A stretch of DNA of 38,461 bases from positions 1 to 38,461 of the forward strand of contig JAFLCP010000070.1 in the NCBI GenBank assembly GCA_017303505.1. Direction: 5' to 3'. The position numbers and the translations under genes are program-made. Shown one piece after another: positions 24,438 through 33,392 of this stretch (the stretch's first letter is position 1; each line of letters begins with the position of its first letter). The notes beneath the pieces are model-generated. The model made no database searches, was not told the DNA's origin, and was given only the letters and a program-made list of their open reading frames with translations. Source of the DNA: Planctomycetota bacterium. GTDB taxonomy: Bacteria; Planctomycetota; Planctomycetia; Pirellulales; Pirellulaceae.

Positions 24438-26711
24438 ATGGACTCACAGTTTCTAAAGAGCAACAAAATCGTATTGGATGATTTGCTCTCGGGCCTTGTG
24501 ATTTTCTTGGTGGCCGTTCCGTTGAGTTTGGGGGTGGCGCAGTCGACCGGCTTGCCGCCCGCGAGTGGGCTGCTGGCTGGCGTCATCGGTGGGATTCTGG
24601 TCGGAATGATCAGCGGATCGCATGTCAGTGTTTCCGGACCGAGCCCTGGATTGATCCTGGTCATCGTTTCGCAGTTTGCGGTGTTAGGTAGTTTTGAGGC
24701 GGTGCTTACGGCCACAATTATCGCCGGAATTCTGCAAGTTATCGCCGGCTGTTTTCAAGTGGGAGTGTTTGCCGACTTCTTGCCAACCGCTTTAATTCGC
24801 GGGGTCATCGCCGCGTTCGGGGTGATCTTCATTCTGAAGCAGATCCCGCATATCTTGGGACACGACGCAGACCCCGAAGGGGAAATGGCGTTTTGGCAAC
24901 CGGACCGCGAAACCACTTTCAGCGAATTGTTTTCGATGGGTAATGATTGGCACGTGGGTGCTGCCGTCGTTGGACTCACATGCTTTCTCGTTTTAGTCGC
25001 GTTGGAATATCGAAAGTTCTCGCGAAAATTGCCGGTCCCCAGTCCTCTGATCGCGATTGGCGTTGCGCTACTGCTTTCGCTCGGCTTATCCCAATTCGGT
25101 GCTCCTTGGACCATCGATGGTAAACATCTTTTCCAAGTTCCATTAGCCAACGACTGGGGCAAGATCTGGAACTATCTGCATGCTCCCGATATTTCAGCCT
25201 TATTGAACCCGAAGGTGTATTTAGCAGGTGTTTTGATTGCGACGATAGGATCGCTGGAATCGTTGATCAGTATTAAAGCGATAGACATGATCGATGAGCA
25301 AGGGAGACGCACCTCAGGCAACCGCGAATTGATTGCTCAGGGTTGCGGCAACATGTTGTGCGGCCTAATGGGTGGCTTACCTATCACTTGCCTTGTGCCG
25401 CATAGTGCCGTTAACATCATTTCAAACGGTCGCACCAAACGCGCGACGATTCTACATGGTTGTTTCTTCTTGTTGAGCGTGGTCTTTTTTCCCGGCTTGC
25501 TCAACCGTATCCCGCTGTCGTGCCTCGCCGCGATATTGATGTTTGTGAGTTTTCAATTGGCTAGACCAGATTATTTCGTTCGAGCGTGGCGGGCTGGGCC
25601 GTATCAGTTTGCCCCATTTATGATCACGCTGCTGGCGATTCTCTTCACCGATTTGTTACCCGGAATTCTCATTGGCCTAGGCGTAAGCATCGCTTTTATT
25701 TTGCATAGTAACTTAAAGCGACCGTTAACCCGCACCATCGAAAAACATATCGGAGGCGAATTGTTCGTCATCGAGTTGGCCAACCAAGTGAGCTTTCTGA
25801 ATCGCGCTGTTTTGGATCATACTTTACAAACCGCTCCACGCGGTACGAGTATTTTGATTGATGCTACCAACAGCGAATATATCGATCCCGACATCATCAA
25901 CATGATTCGCGAGTTCAAAGATGTGACTGCGGCCAAGCATGGCGTCACGGTGAGCTTAAAGGGTTTCCGCGAGAAGTATCAAATCGAAGATGAAATCAAC
26001 TTTGTGGATTACTCCACGCGTGAACTTCAATCGCAATTAACGCCTGCACAAGTGCTTCAACTACTAGAGGAAGGCAACAGTCGATTCTTATCGGGCAAAC
26101 GGCTGAGTCGAGATTTGGGGCGACAAATTACGGCGACTTCGGCAGGACAACATCCGCTGGCGATTGTGCTCAGTTGTATTGATTCGCGGACTCCCACCGA
26201 GTTGATTCTCGATCTTGGCTTGGGTGACATATTCAACATTCGAGTGGCCGGAAATGTGGTCGGCCCCAAAGTATTGGCAAGTATTGAATATGGAACGGCA
26301 GTCGCTGGCGCAAAATTGATTGTGGTGATGGGGCATACACGCTGCGGTGCGATCAATGCATCGGTGCAACTTCTGGAAAGTCCCGATGTCGCGGCAGCCA
26401 CTGGCTGTGAGCACCTGGACGCTATTGTGGATCGTGTGCGAGAGTGTATCGATGCGCGTGAATGGGAGGCTCATAAAGACGAAACCGGAGAGCCGAAACA
26501 AGCGTATGCGGACAAGGTCGCCCGAATGAATGTCATTCGACACGTTGACATGATCGTGCAAAACAGCAAGACCGTTCAACGGCTACTGCAGGATGGGAAA
26601 GTCGCCGTGGTAGGTGCTATGTACGACATTACGACCGGAAAAATGGAATTCCTGAAGGAGGCTCAAAGAGGTCTTTCGCCTAGCGATAAAGGGGAAGTAG
26701 CGGTATCTTAG
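24438..26711 (+). CDS. SulP-family transporter fused to a beta-carbonic anhydrase domain (copy 2, intact zinc site)
   Basis: 757 residues, with the same layout as its upstream neighbour: SulP core (about 1-425, SGSHVSVSGPSPGLILVI), STAS-like domain (about 435-525, ILIDATNSEYIDPDII) and beta-carbonic anhydrase domain (about 535-757). Here all zinc-site residues are present: Cys580, Asp582 and Arg584 in CIDSR, and His633 and Cys636 in GHTRCG. The carbonic anhydrase domain should therefore be competent. The ATG at 24438 is chosen over an upstream TTG because the protein then begins as its paralogue does. Tandem position and full-length similarity indicate gene duplication followed by divergence of copy 1. 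A role in bicarbonate supply is inferred from the fusion. Confidence 0.93.
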   Translation: MDSQFLKSNKIVLDDLLSGLVIFLVAVPLSLGVAQSTGLPPASGLLAGVIGGILVGMISGSHVSVSGPSPGLILVIVSQFAVLGSFEAVLTATIIAGILQVIAGCFQVGVFADFLPTALIRGVIAAFGVIFILKQIPHILGHDADPEGEMAFWQPDRETTFSELFSMGNDWHVGAAVVGLTCFLVLVALEYRKFSRKLPVPSPLIAIGVALLLSLGLSQFGAPWTIDGKHLFQVPLANDWGKIWNYLHAPDISALLNPKVYLAGVLIATIGSLESLISIKAIDMIDEQGRRTSGNRELIAQGCGNMLCGLMGGLPITCLVPHSAVNIISNGRTKRATILHGCFFLLSVVFFPGLLNRIPLSCLAAILMFVSFQLARPDYFVRAWRAGPYQFAPFMITLLAILFTDLLPGILIGLGVSIAFILHSNLKRPLTRTIEKHIGGELFVIELANQVSFLNRAVLDHTLQTAPRGTSILIDATNSEYIDPDIINMIREFKDVTAAKHGVTVSLKGFREKYQIEDEINFVDYSTRELQSQLTPAQVLQLLEEGNSRFLSGKRLSRDLGRQITATSAGQHPLAIVLSCIDSRTPTELILDLGLGDIFNIRVAGNVVGPKVLASIEYGTAVAGAKLIVVMGHTRCGAINASVQLLESPDVAAATGCEHLDAIVDRVRECIDAREWEAHKDETGEPKQAYADKVARMNVIRHVDMIVQNSKTVQRLLQDGKVAVVGAMYDITTGKMEFLKEAQRGLSPSDKGEVAVS

Positions 26712-26763
26712 GGCAAGAAGGCGTTACGCCTATACGAATTTGCACCTAAAATCGAAACGAACC

Positions 26764-28485
26764 ATGTCCGACACTCCTGCTTCGAGCTCCCCAACCACAG
26801 CCACTGATCCTGTTCAAAAGGACTCGGGAGGAACCGCTTATCCATTAGATCCACAAGTTCAGCGCGAGGTGAATCGCCGCCGAACGTTTGCCATCATTTC
26901 GCACCCTGACGCGGGTAAAACAACACTTACTGAAAAGTTGCTGTTGTACGGTGGATGCTTGGAAGTAGCCGGTGCTGTCCGTGGGCGCAAAACCCAACGC
27001 GCTGCGACGAGCGACTGGATGGAGCTGGAAAAACAACGCGGTATCTCTGTTAGCTCTACCGTTTTGACCTTTGAATATGAAGGGGTCCAAGTCAATCTAT
27101 TGGATACCCCCGGTCACCATGACTTTAGTGAAGATACATATCGCACACTTATGGCAGCGGATGCTGCCGTGATGGTGATCGACGCAGCTAAAGGTGTTGA
27201 AACTCAAACTGAAAAATTGTTCAAAGTTTGCGCGCTGCGAAAAATCCCGGTGCTGACCTTTGTTAATAAGGTGGACCGACCCGGTCGCGAGCCACTGGAA
27301 CTGCTATCCGAAATCGAAGAGAAACTTGGCATTGAACCGGTAGCCATGTATTGGCCACTGGGGTCCGGCTTAGACTTCAGAGGCTTAGTCGATCTCTCCA
27401 ATCGCCAAACGCATCTTTTTGATGGACGTGTTGGCGATCGTCGCGTTCCGTTCCGCACCGTACCATTTGATGAGCTCACCGAAGCGGACGCCAACGAACG
27501 AGTTTTATCGCAAGCTAGCGATGAGATCGATTTGGTAACAACAGCTGGAACTACATTTGATTTGAATCGTTATCGCAGCGGCGATTTATCACCGGTTTAC
27601 TTTGGAAGTGCATTGGCCAACTGGGGCATCGAGCATTTCCTTGACGGCTTCTTAAAGTTGTGCCCACCTCCTGGTCCCCGCAAAAGCGATCAAGGTTTGA
27701 TTCAACCTGCTCGCGCTCAGTTCACTGGCTTCGTATTCAAAATCCAAGCCAACCTTGACCCACGTCATCGAGATCGTGTGGCCTTTGTGCGAATTTGTTC
27801 CGGCAAGTTCGAACGCGAAATGGAAATCACTCATCCACGCAGCGGTGAAAAACTGAAACTGCGCCGAGCCCACAAAGTGTTTGGGCAAGAACGCGAAACG
27901 ATGGATGAAGCTTATCCGGGCGACATCATTGGCTTGGTTAACCCAGGTGAATTTCGTTTGGGTGATACGGTTTGTGTCGGCAAACCCGTCAACTTTGAAC
28001 CGTTGCCTCAGTTTTCACCTGAGTTTTTTGCGGTTTTACGCTGCAAAGATACGATGCGTCGCAAACAGTTTGGGCGTGGCCTCGAGCAGTTGATCGAGGA
28101 AGGTGCCATTCAGATGTTCATCGACTTGCGGTCAGGTCGACGGGAGCCGATTTTGGCGGCTGTCGGTGAACTGCAATTTGATGTGGTTCGCTTTCGATTA
28201 GAGAGCGAATACAACACGCAAACCGATATCGAATGGATGCCGTTGAAACTGGCTCGTTGGGTTAATTGCGATGAAAAGCAAGTTCTCGAATTGAAGTTGC
28301 CCTACTCTGCCAAAGTCGTGCGCGACCAATTTGGTCACCATGCTGTGCTATTCAATTCAACTTGGGACGCCGATTATGCAGTGCGTGAGAATCCTTCGTT
28401 CCGCTTTGATGCGATCCGGGTCGGAACGGCCGAAGAGATTGCAGCTCAAGGGACTAATGTTGGAAAAGTCCCGTTTACATTCTAG
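26764..28485 (+). CDS. prfC: Peptide chain release factor 3 (RF3)
   Basis: 573 residues, slightly longer than the roughly 530 typical of RF3 because of a Ser/Thr-rich N-terminal lead. The GTPase motifs are complete: SHPDAGKTT (P-loop, 46-54), the switch region QRGISVSST, DTPGH (114-118) and NKVD (168-171). Later segments such as RARAQFTGFVFKIQANLDP-like sequence, HRDRVAFVRICSGKFER and VGELQFDVVRFRLESEYN are characteristic of RF3 rather than EF-G. It acts in the cytoplasm to remove RF1/RF2 from ribosomes after peptide release. The ATG at 26764 is preferred over a TTG at 26740, although no strong ribosome site precedes either. The TAG stop lies 15 bases before the first GTAG hairpin of the downstream repeat block. 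Confidence 0.95.
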   Translation: MSDTPASSSPTTATDPVQKDSGGTAYPLDPQVQREVNRRRTFAIISHPDAGKTTLTEKLLLYGGCLEVAGAVRGRKTQRAATSDWMELEKQRGISVSSTVLTFEYEGVQVNLLDTPGHHDFSEDTYRTLMAADAAVMVIDAAKGVETQTEKLFKVCALRKIPVLTFVNKVDRPGREPLELLSEIEEKLGIEPVAMYWPLGSGLDFRGLVDLSNRQTHLFDGRVGDRRVPFRTVPFDELTEADANERVLSQASDEIDLVTTAGTTFDLNRYRSGDLSPVYFGSALANWGIEHFLDGFLKLCPPPGPRKSDQGLIQPARAQFTGFVFKIQANLDPRHRDRVAFVRICSGKFEREMEITHPRSGEKLKLRRAHKVFGQERETMDEAYPGDIIGLVNPGEFRLGDTVCVGKPVNFEPLPQFSPEFFAVLRCKDTMRRKQFGRGLEQLIEEGAIQMFIDLRSGRREPILAAVGELQFDVVRFRLESEYNTQTDIEWMPLKLARWVNCDEKQVLELKLPYSAKVVRDQFGHHAVLFNSTWDADYAVRENPSFRFDAIRVGTAEEIAAQGTNVGKVPFTF

Positions 28486-28499
28486 GCGTAGTTCGTGAC

Positions 28500-28752
28500 G
28501 TAGCGCGGCAGTCCACTGCCGCGTTGCGTCGGATAAGAGGTTTTGGATAAGCGGAATTCCGCATGCGCGTAAGGAGGTTGTTTTGGACGCAGACGGCAGA
28601 GGACTGGCGTGCTAAAGCCGCTAAATCAATTCGGATAAGCAAAACTCCGCATGCGCGTAGGGAGGTTGTTTTGGACGCAGACGGCAGAGGACTGCCGTGC
28701 TACGTGGGGAGGTTGTTCTGGACGCGGAAACGGCAGAGGACTGCCGTGCTAC
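28500..28752. repeat. GTAG-tipped hairpin array between prfC and the oxidoreductase
   Basis: At 28500-28523 a GTAG is followed by a 9-bp hairpin (CGCGGCAGT/ACTGCCGCG). Three copies in the opposite orientation follow: 28573-28614, 28661-28702 and 28708-28752, each with GGAGGTTGTT(T/C)TGGACGC, then ACGGCAG-AGGA-CTGCCGT and a CTAC-type tip. The first of these has a mutated arm (CTGGCGT) and reads GCTA. The first two also share upstream sequence with a TCCGCATGCGCG core (28546-28614 and 28633-28702, 87 bp apart), so one is a tandem duplication. Outer GTAG tips face outward; the right tip supplies the TAG stop of the oxidoreductase gene. Confidence 0.85.
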
Positions 28753-29759
28753 TTTAGACTCACTTCTTTGCCGCCATTCTTGAGGCTTTCTTCTGCGGCG
28801 GACATGAAGGCGTAGATCTCAAGTGATTCTTCTGGGCTCACAGGTACTTCACCAGTGCGAAAGAACTTGACGATTTCGACGATTAATGGCTTGTATCCAT
28901 CAAAGTTGCCGACGTCGAATTCACCTTTGTCGGTTTTGATTTTGCCGACGTAGCCTGAGCCTTCACGGAACTCACCAACGCGGCCATCTTTCCATGTTCC
29001 GGTGGCGATAATTTTACCATCCACTTTTTGACAAGTGACTTTTTCGCAGCCTGGCCCCATTAACGTGAATAACGATTCAACGCCATGAATCCCATACCAA
29101 TAAAGCAAAGGATGAGTCGACTCGACACTGGCGGGACTGGTCGCCCATGCCGATTGAATTTTTCCATATTCGCCAGCCCGAGCAGCTTGGTTGGTCTTCG
29201 AAAAACGCAGAGCCGATGAAGTGAAGAATGGAACCTTGGTTTCTTTGGAGAGCTCAAACATCTTCACCGCATCGCTATAAGAGCCGGCTACGGGTTTATC
29301 GACAAAGGTTCTTTTGCCCGCCTTGAGGCACGGGATTAACTGCTGCAAATGGGGGCGTCCATCGTTGGTCTCCAACAAGACCACATCACAACGCTTAAGA
29401 AGTTCATCGATCGAATCGACAACTTCGACACCTAAAGCTTTCACTTTTTCGGTGTATCCCGGAATTCGTTCGACGCTTGATTGAATGTCCGCGCTGCCGT
29501 GTGGATAAGCGGCAACGACACGGCAATTGGCTAAAGCGGGGTCGGGTTCTTTGGCATTAAGAGCTTCGGTGAAGGCGATGGAATGCGAAGTGTCCAACCC
29601 GATGATGCCAACTTTGAGCAGTTTGGATTCAGGCGTGGAAGGCGCTTGTGCAAAAGCGACTGCCCCCAAAATGGTTAACGTACAAGTGAACAAAAACGCT
29701 AATTTCGCGAGATTAGCAAAGCTAGAGAAACTGATTTTAATGCAGGAGAGGTGGGACAT
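28749..29759 (-). CDS. Exported Gfo/Idh/MocA-type oxidoreductase
   Basis: 336 residues. The first 38 residues form a hydrophobic signal ending AVAFAQA, so the protein is likely periplasmic, unusual for a nucleotide-dependent enzyme but common for planctomycete members of this family. The Rossmann start KVGIIGLDTSHS (49-60) deviates from the usual GxGxxG. Later motifs are VVLLETNDGRPHL, the FVDKPVAGS segment corresponding to the family EKP motif, and a C-terminal beta domain with HGVESLFTLMGPGCE. The substrate is unknown, probably a sugar derivative. The ATG at 29759 is chosen to begin the signal peptide; a longer frame would overlap the divergent methyltransferase. The stop TAG belongs to the tip of the repeat array. 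Confidence 0.85.
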   Translation of the reverse strand: MSHLSCIKISFSSFANLAKLAFLFTCTLTILGAVAFAQAPSTPESKLLKVGIIGLDTSHSIAFTEALNAKEPDPALANCRVVAAYPHGSADIQSSVERIPGYTEKVKALGVEVVDSIDELLKRCDVVLLETNDGRPHLQQLIPCLKAGKRTFVDKPVAGSYSDAVKMFELSKETKVPFFTSSALRFSKTNQAARAGEYGKIQSAWATSPASVESTHPLLYWYGIHGVESLFTLMGPGCEKVTCQKVDGKIIATGTWKDGRVGEFREGSGYVGKIKTDKGEFDVGNFDGYKPLIVEIVKFFRTGEVPVSPEESLEIYAFMSAAEESLKNGGKEVSLK

Positions 29760-29879
29760 AAGGCTGGCTCGTGGTACAAAGGAGGTGAGAATAGCGACGC
29801 GGTGAAGAGTAGGCACATATCCGCCGCGTGTGAGTCGTAGGATGTGCATGATGAACCAATTTGGTCGACGACGCAAGCA

Positions 29880-30380
29880 ATGGCAAAATTTGAACACGTC
29901 CGGCATCGCCCCCCTTCGGTCTTGGAGCGACCGCGTGAGATCGTTTTGGCGCTTGCCCCAATGCGCAGCAACGTAAACCTGAGCCGCATTGTGCGTTTGG
30001 CAGGTTGCTCTGGAATTCAGCAGATTATCCAGATTGGTCCTGGGAAAGTGGACAAGGAAATTGCGCGGGACGCCATCGAAGTGGTTCAGGTGGAGCAACG
30101 TCGATCGTTGCCACCCGTCTTACAAAAATTCAAACAGGATGGATACACAATCATCGGATTGGAACAGACAACGGGTTCAGAGTGTCTATACCAATTTGAG
30201 TTTCCGCGACGTTGCGTATTGGTCATTGGCAATGAGCGCGACGGTTTGACAGATGATGTCTTAGAAGAATTGGACCGAGTTATTGAAATACCGGTCTACG
30301 GTCGTCCCTATAGTTACAATGTTGTGACCGCAACCGTGATGGCTGTTTATGAATATTGCAAACAGTACCCAGCGGGGTAG
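29880..30380 (+). CDS. SpoU/TrmH-family RNA 2'-O-methyltransferase
   Basis: 166 residues, the compact catalytic SPOUT domain without an N-terminal substrate-binding extension. Family motifs are NVNLSRIVRLAGCSGI with the conserved Arg (motif 1), VLVIGNERDGLTDDVLEELD (motif 2) and IPVYGRPYSYNVVTATVMAVYEY (motif 3, with SYNV in place of the common SLNV). These build the trefoil knot that binds S-adenosylmethionine. The target, tRNA or rRNA, cannot be told from sequence. The ATG at 29880 gives the start MAKFEHVRH; a GTG at 29844 is a longer alternative. It is divergent from the oxidoreductase, with about 120 bp between starts. Confidence 0.88.
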   Translation: MAKFEHVRHRPPSVLERPREIVLALAPMRSNVNLSRIVRLAGCSGIQQIIQIGPGKVDKEIARDAIEVVQVEQRRSLPPVLQKFKQDGYTIIGLEQTTGSECLYQFEFPRRCVLVIGNERDGLTDDVLEELDRVIEIPVYGRPYSYNVVTATVMAVYEYCKQYPAG

Positions 30381-30447
30381 GTTCCAGCGCGGCAAAGTTC
30401 AGTCGTTCGTGCCATAGTGCCACGGGCAATAAATGGAGTGCAAGAAT

Positions 30448-33345
30448 ATGTTGTTACGTATCCAGGCTATGGTCCGAAATCCAAATTTACTGGTGATCGT
30501 TCTGACTTGTTGGAGCGTTTTTTGTTCGCAAATTGCAGGGAATGCTGCGGCACAGGAAGTTCGAGCTGTCGCGCCTCCGATGCATTTCGAAGCGGTGCCT
30601 GGAGAGCCGTTTGGCGTGGGAACATTGCAGATTCCGCTTCCTGCTCCGTTGGTTAGTGAAGCTCTGCGGGTTACCATTTTCGAAGCCAATAATCGGGTCT
30701 TTTATCCAGTATCTACGACGCAAGCCGTGGAATTGGAATTGAAGCCGACGCCACCATCGAATCGACGTGTAGGTCAAGGGAGATTGGTCCAACGCTTGCG
30801 TGAATCGATCAAAGAAATGCGCGATTTTCGGGCAGATCCGCGCGTTGTGACGATTCGATTTTTGTTTCGGGGCAACGAACCGCTCAAGCTTCAAGTCGTT
30901 GGAACCTTAACGCAAACCGTTGAAGTTAAGGTCGCAGATAAATCTGAAGTTCCAGCTGGTTATTATGGCGAATCGCTGGCGATGTGGTGGGATGAATATC
31001 TCAACTACAATCAAAGAACTTTAAGCGATGGCCATTTGCAACCCAGTGCAGCCTTGTATTTGTGCGACATGTTGCAGCGCAGAATGCAACTGAAATCGTC
31101 GTTGTCACAAAAACTGGATGAGGCTCGTAAAGCGGCCCCTTCCAATCGCTTTTTGGCCGACTTTGATTCGCGGTTGATCGATGCCATGAAACTAGTGGGT
31201 GGTATGCAGGACGAACGAATCAAGATGATGCAGGGAATGCTGGGCCCCAACCGGGATTATCAAGCTCAATTTGATGTTCCAACTTTCAAGATCGTCGACG
31301 AACCGACCGAAGGGGCTGCAAAGACCAAGCCCGTCGATACGATTGAACCGCTCGCCAACCACATTCCTCCCGAATGGCTCTATATTCGCTTCGGTAGTTT
31401 TTCGAACTACCTGTGGTTTCAGTCGATGGGTGATCGCCATGGTGGCGATATCGCCCAGATGGTGACTTTGCGCGGTGTGTCGTTCAACTCGACCGAGAAA
31501 ATCGAACGGTTGCTCAACACGAAAATGACCGCCATCGCCAAGTTGTTCGGCGATTCGGTGATCGAAGATATGGCCGTTGTGGGGCGTGATCTTTATTTGC
31601 AAGAAGGTCCTAGCATCGGCGTGTTGTTCAGGGCGAAAAATCGATTGTTATTGATGTCATCATTTCAATCGGAGCGAAGTGCCGAGCAAAAACGTTTGGC
31701 CTCTGCGGGAGCTAAGTTAGACAAGCTCGAGATTCGCGGACGTGAAGTTTCGTTCTTGCATACGCCCGATTTACGGTTGCGATCCTATATGGTTGCCGAA
31801 GGTTCGCAAGTATTGATCACGTCATCGCGGGCGATGGTCGAGCGTTTTCTTGATGTGGCCGATGGGGCGACACCATTGTCTGGAACCACTTCGTTCTTGG
31901 CTGCCCGAGAACTTTTGCCGGCCCAAAACCAGTATTCCATCTTTGCCTATTTTTCTCCAGAGTTTTTGCGTGGCTTGCTGAGTCCGCAGTACCAGATTGA
32001 ATTGCGCCGACGGACGCAAGCTCAAGCCGCATTGGACATGGTAGAAATGGCCGATTGGGCAGCCAAAAGCGAAGGAATTCAAGCCAAAAGCGTAGAAGAA
32101 TTAATCGCAGCGCAATTGCTCCCCGCCGATTTTATGCAAAGGTCAGATGGCGCGATGGTGATTTTGGAAGATGGACAATGGCGCGATACCTTGCGAGGTT
32201 TTCGCGGCTCCTTCTTGCCAATTGCTGATATCGAATTAGCCAAAATCTCACGCAGCGAAAAATCGCAATACGAAACCACCGTGGATTATTTCCAAACCAA
32301 TTGGCAACAATTGGATCCCATCATTTTCGGTTTGAGACGATTCGCTCGAAAAGATATCCCCAATCGAGAGCAATTGATTTTGGAAGCCTATGTCGCTCCG
32401 TTTCAGAGCGACAAATATGGTTGGGTGGCGCAGGTCTTGGGACCGCCTAGTCCCGATTCGATTGTTCTTCCATCCGATGATATCGCTAACATTCAGCTCT
32501 TTTTACAAGGCGTGCCCGGATCGGGGACACCTAACCATCAGTTCTTTGTCGGCATTAAGGACATGATGCCTCCCGATCCTGCGGAAACCAAAGGCTTATT
32601 GCGGAGCTTTTTAGCGTTGCAAGCGATGCCCGCTTATGTAGGAGCTTGGCCTGCGCCCGGTTTGCTGGATATCCTTTTTCCTCAAGCCCGCATCGGTCGC
32701 GATGCGTCTGGCCTTACACGTATGTTTTTGGGCGTCTGGCGTTGGGAGGGAGATGGTTTTAGCTTGCTGTCGTTTGATCGTTCGATCATTGAAAACGCAG
32801 CAGGCATCGTTCGGCCTGAACAAGTCGATGATTACGCGCAGATTCGACTTTCTGTCAACGATATGGCGGGAAGTCAAATGGAACCATGGCTCAACCGATT
32901 TTGGTACCGACGTGGGTTGGCTGGTTCGTTGGGCAATGCAGAGTATCTTAATTTTGCACAGCAGCAATTTCATTTGGAGCCAACAGCGGTTCGCGTTGCC
33001 ACCGAAGAAATGATTGGGGCTAAACTGCAATGTCCTGTGGGGGGTGAGTTGAAATGGTTAGGGGATGCCAAAGCGGGTGAATGGGTCAGTACGGCTTGGC
33101 CTGCTGAAGGACTCAATCCAGAAACCGCTGCTCTGGCAGAAGGTTATCGAGCCCCCTGGATCGATTGGTGTCGCGGTGGTCGCGTCCATTTATCACAATT
33201 GCCCAATAGTTTGGCCGTATTAGGGATCATCGAGTTGGAACAACCGCCACAAGTGGATGCTGCAGCGCCAACGGGCGATGCACCTAGTGCATCGAGTTTC
33301 TTTAGCTTGCCATTGCAAATGTTCTCTGGAAATAAGAAAAAGTAG
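30448..33345 (+). CDS. Large exported protein of unknown function
   Basis: 965 residues, no family recognised. An N-terminal hydrophobic segment (LLVIVLTCWSVFC) ending near GNAAAQE indicates export, probably to the periplasm. Residues about 45-150 look like a beta-rich domain (PFGVGTLQIPLPAPLVSEAL). The remainder mixes helices (LYLCDMLQRRMQLKSSLSQK) with many Trp and Tyr residues (MWWDEYLNYN, RFWYRRGL). No catalytic motif or cysteine cluster is seen. GGAG nine bases before the ATG at 30448 decides the start over an ATG at 30433. It lies 67 bp after the methyltransferase on the same strand and 47 bp before corA, so all three may be co-transcribed. Confidence 0.85.
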   Translation: MLLRIQAMVRNPNLLVIVLTCWSVFCSQIAGNAAAQEVRAVAPPMHFEAVPGEPFGVGTLQIPLPAPLVSEALRVTIFEANNRVFYPVSTTQAVELELKPTPPSNRRVGQGRLVQRLRESIKEMRDFRADPRVVTIRFLFRGNEPLKLQVVGTLTQTVEVKVADKSEVPAGYYGESLAMWWDEYLNYNQRTLSDGHLQPSAALYLCDMLQRRMQLKSSLSQKLDEARKAAPSNRFLADFDSRLIDAMKLVGGMQDERIKMMQGMLGPNRDYQAQFDVPTFKIVDEPTEGAAKTKPVDTIEPLANHIPPEWLYIRFGSFSNYLWFQSMGDRHGGDIAQMVTLRGVSFNSTEKIERLLNTKMTAIAKLFGDSVIEDMAVVGRDLYLQEGPSIGVLFRAKNRLLLMSSFQSERSAEQKRLASAGAKLDKLEIRGREVSFLHTPDLRLRSYMVAEGSQVLITSSRAMVERFLDVADGATPLSGTTSFLAARELLPAQNQYSIFAYFSPEFLRGLLSPQYQIELRRRTQAQAALDMVEMADWAAKSEGIQAKSVEELIAAQLLPADFMQRSDGAMVILEDGQWRDTLRGFRGSFLPIADIELAKISRSEKSQYETTVDYFQTNWQQLDPIIFGLRRFARKDIPNREQLILEAYVAPFQSDKYGWVAQVLGPPSPDSIVLPSDDIANIQLFLQGVPGSGTPNHQFFVGIKDMMPPDPAETKGLLRSFLALQAMPAYVGAWPAPGLLDILFPQARIGRDASGLTRMFLGVWRWEGDGFSLLSFDRSIIENAAGIVRPEQVDDYAQIRLSVNDMAGSQMEPWLNRFWYRRGLAGSLGNAEYLNFAQQQFHLEPTAVRVATEEMIGAKLQCPVGGELKWLGDAKAGEWVSTAWPAEGLNPETAALAEGYRAPWIDWCRGGRVHLSQLPNSLAVLGIIELEQPPQVDAAAPTGDAPSASSFFSLPLQMFSGNKKK

Positions 33346-33392
33346 CTGCGACATTTGCAGCGACTCCAGCTTTTTCGAAAGAACGCAGTGAC

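Noticed and set aside
28500..28752. CRISPR array
   Set aside because: Repeats are direct in part, but spacing is irregular, units carry GTAG-tipped hairpins in both orientations, and there are no unique spacers or cas genes.
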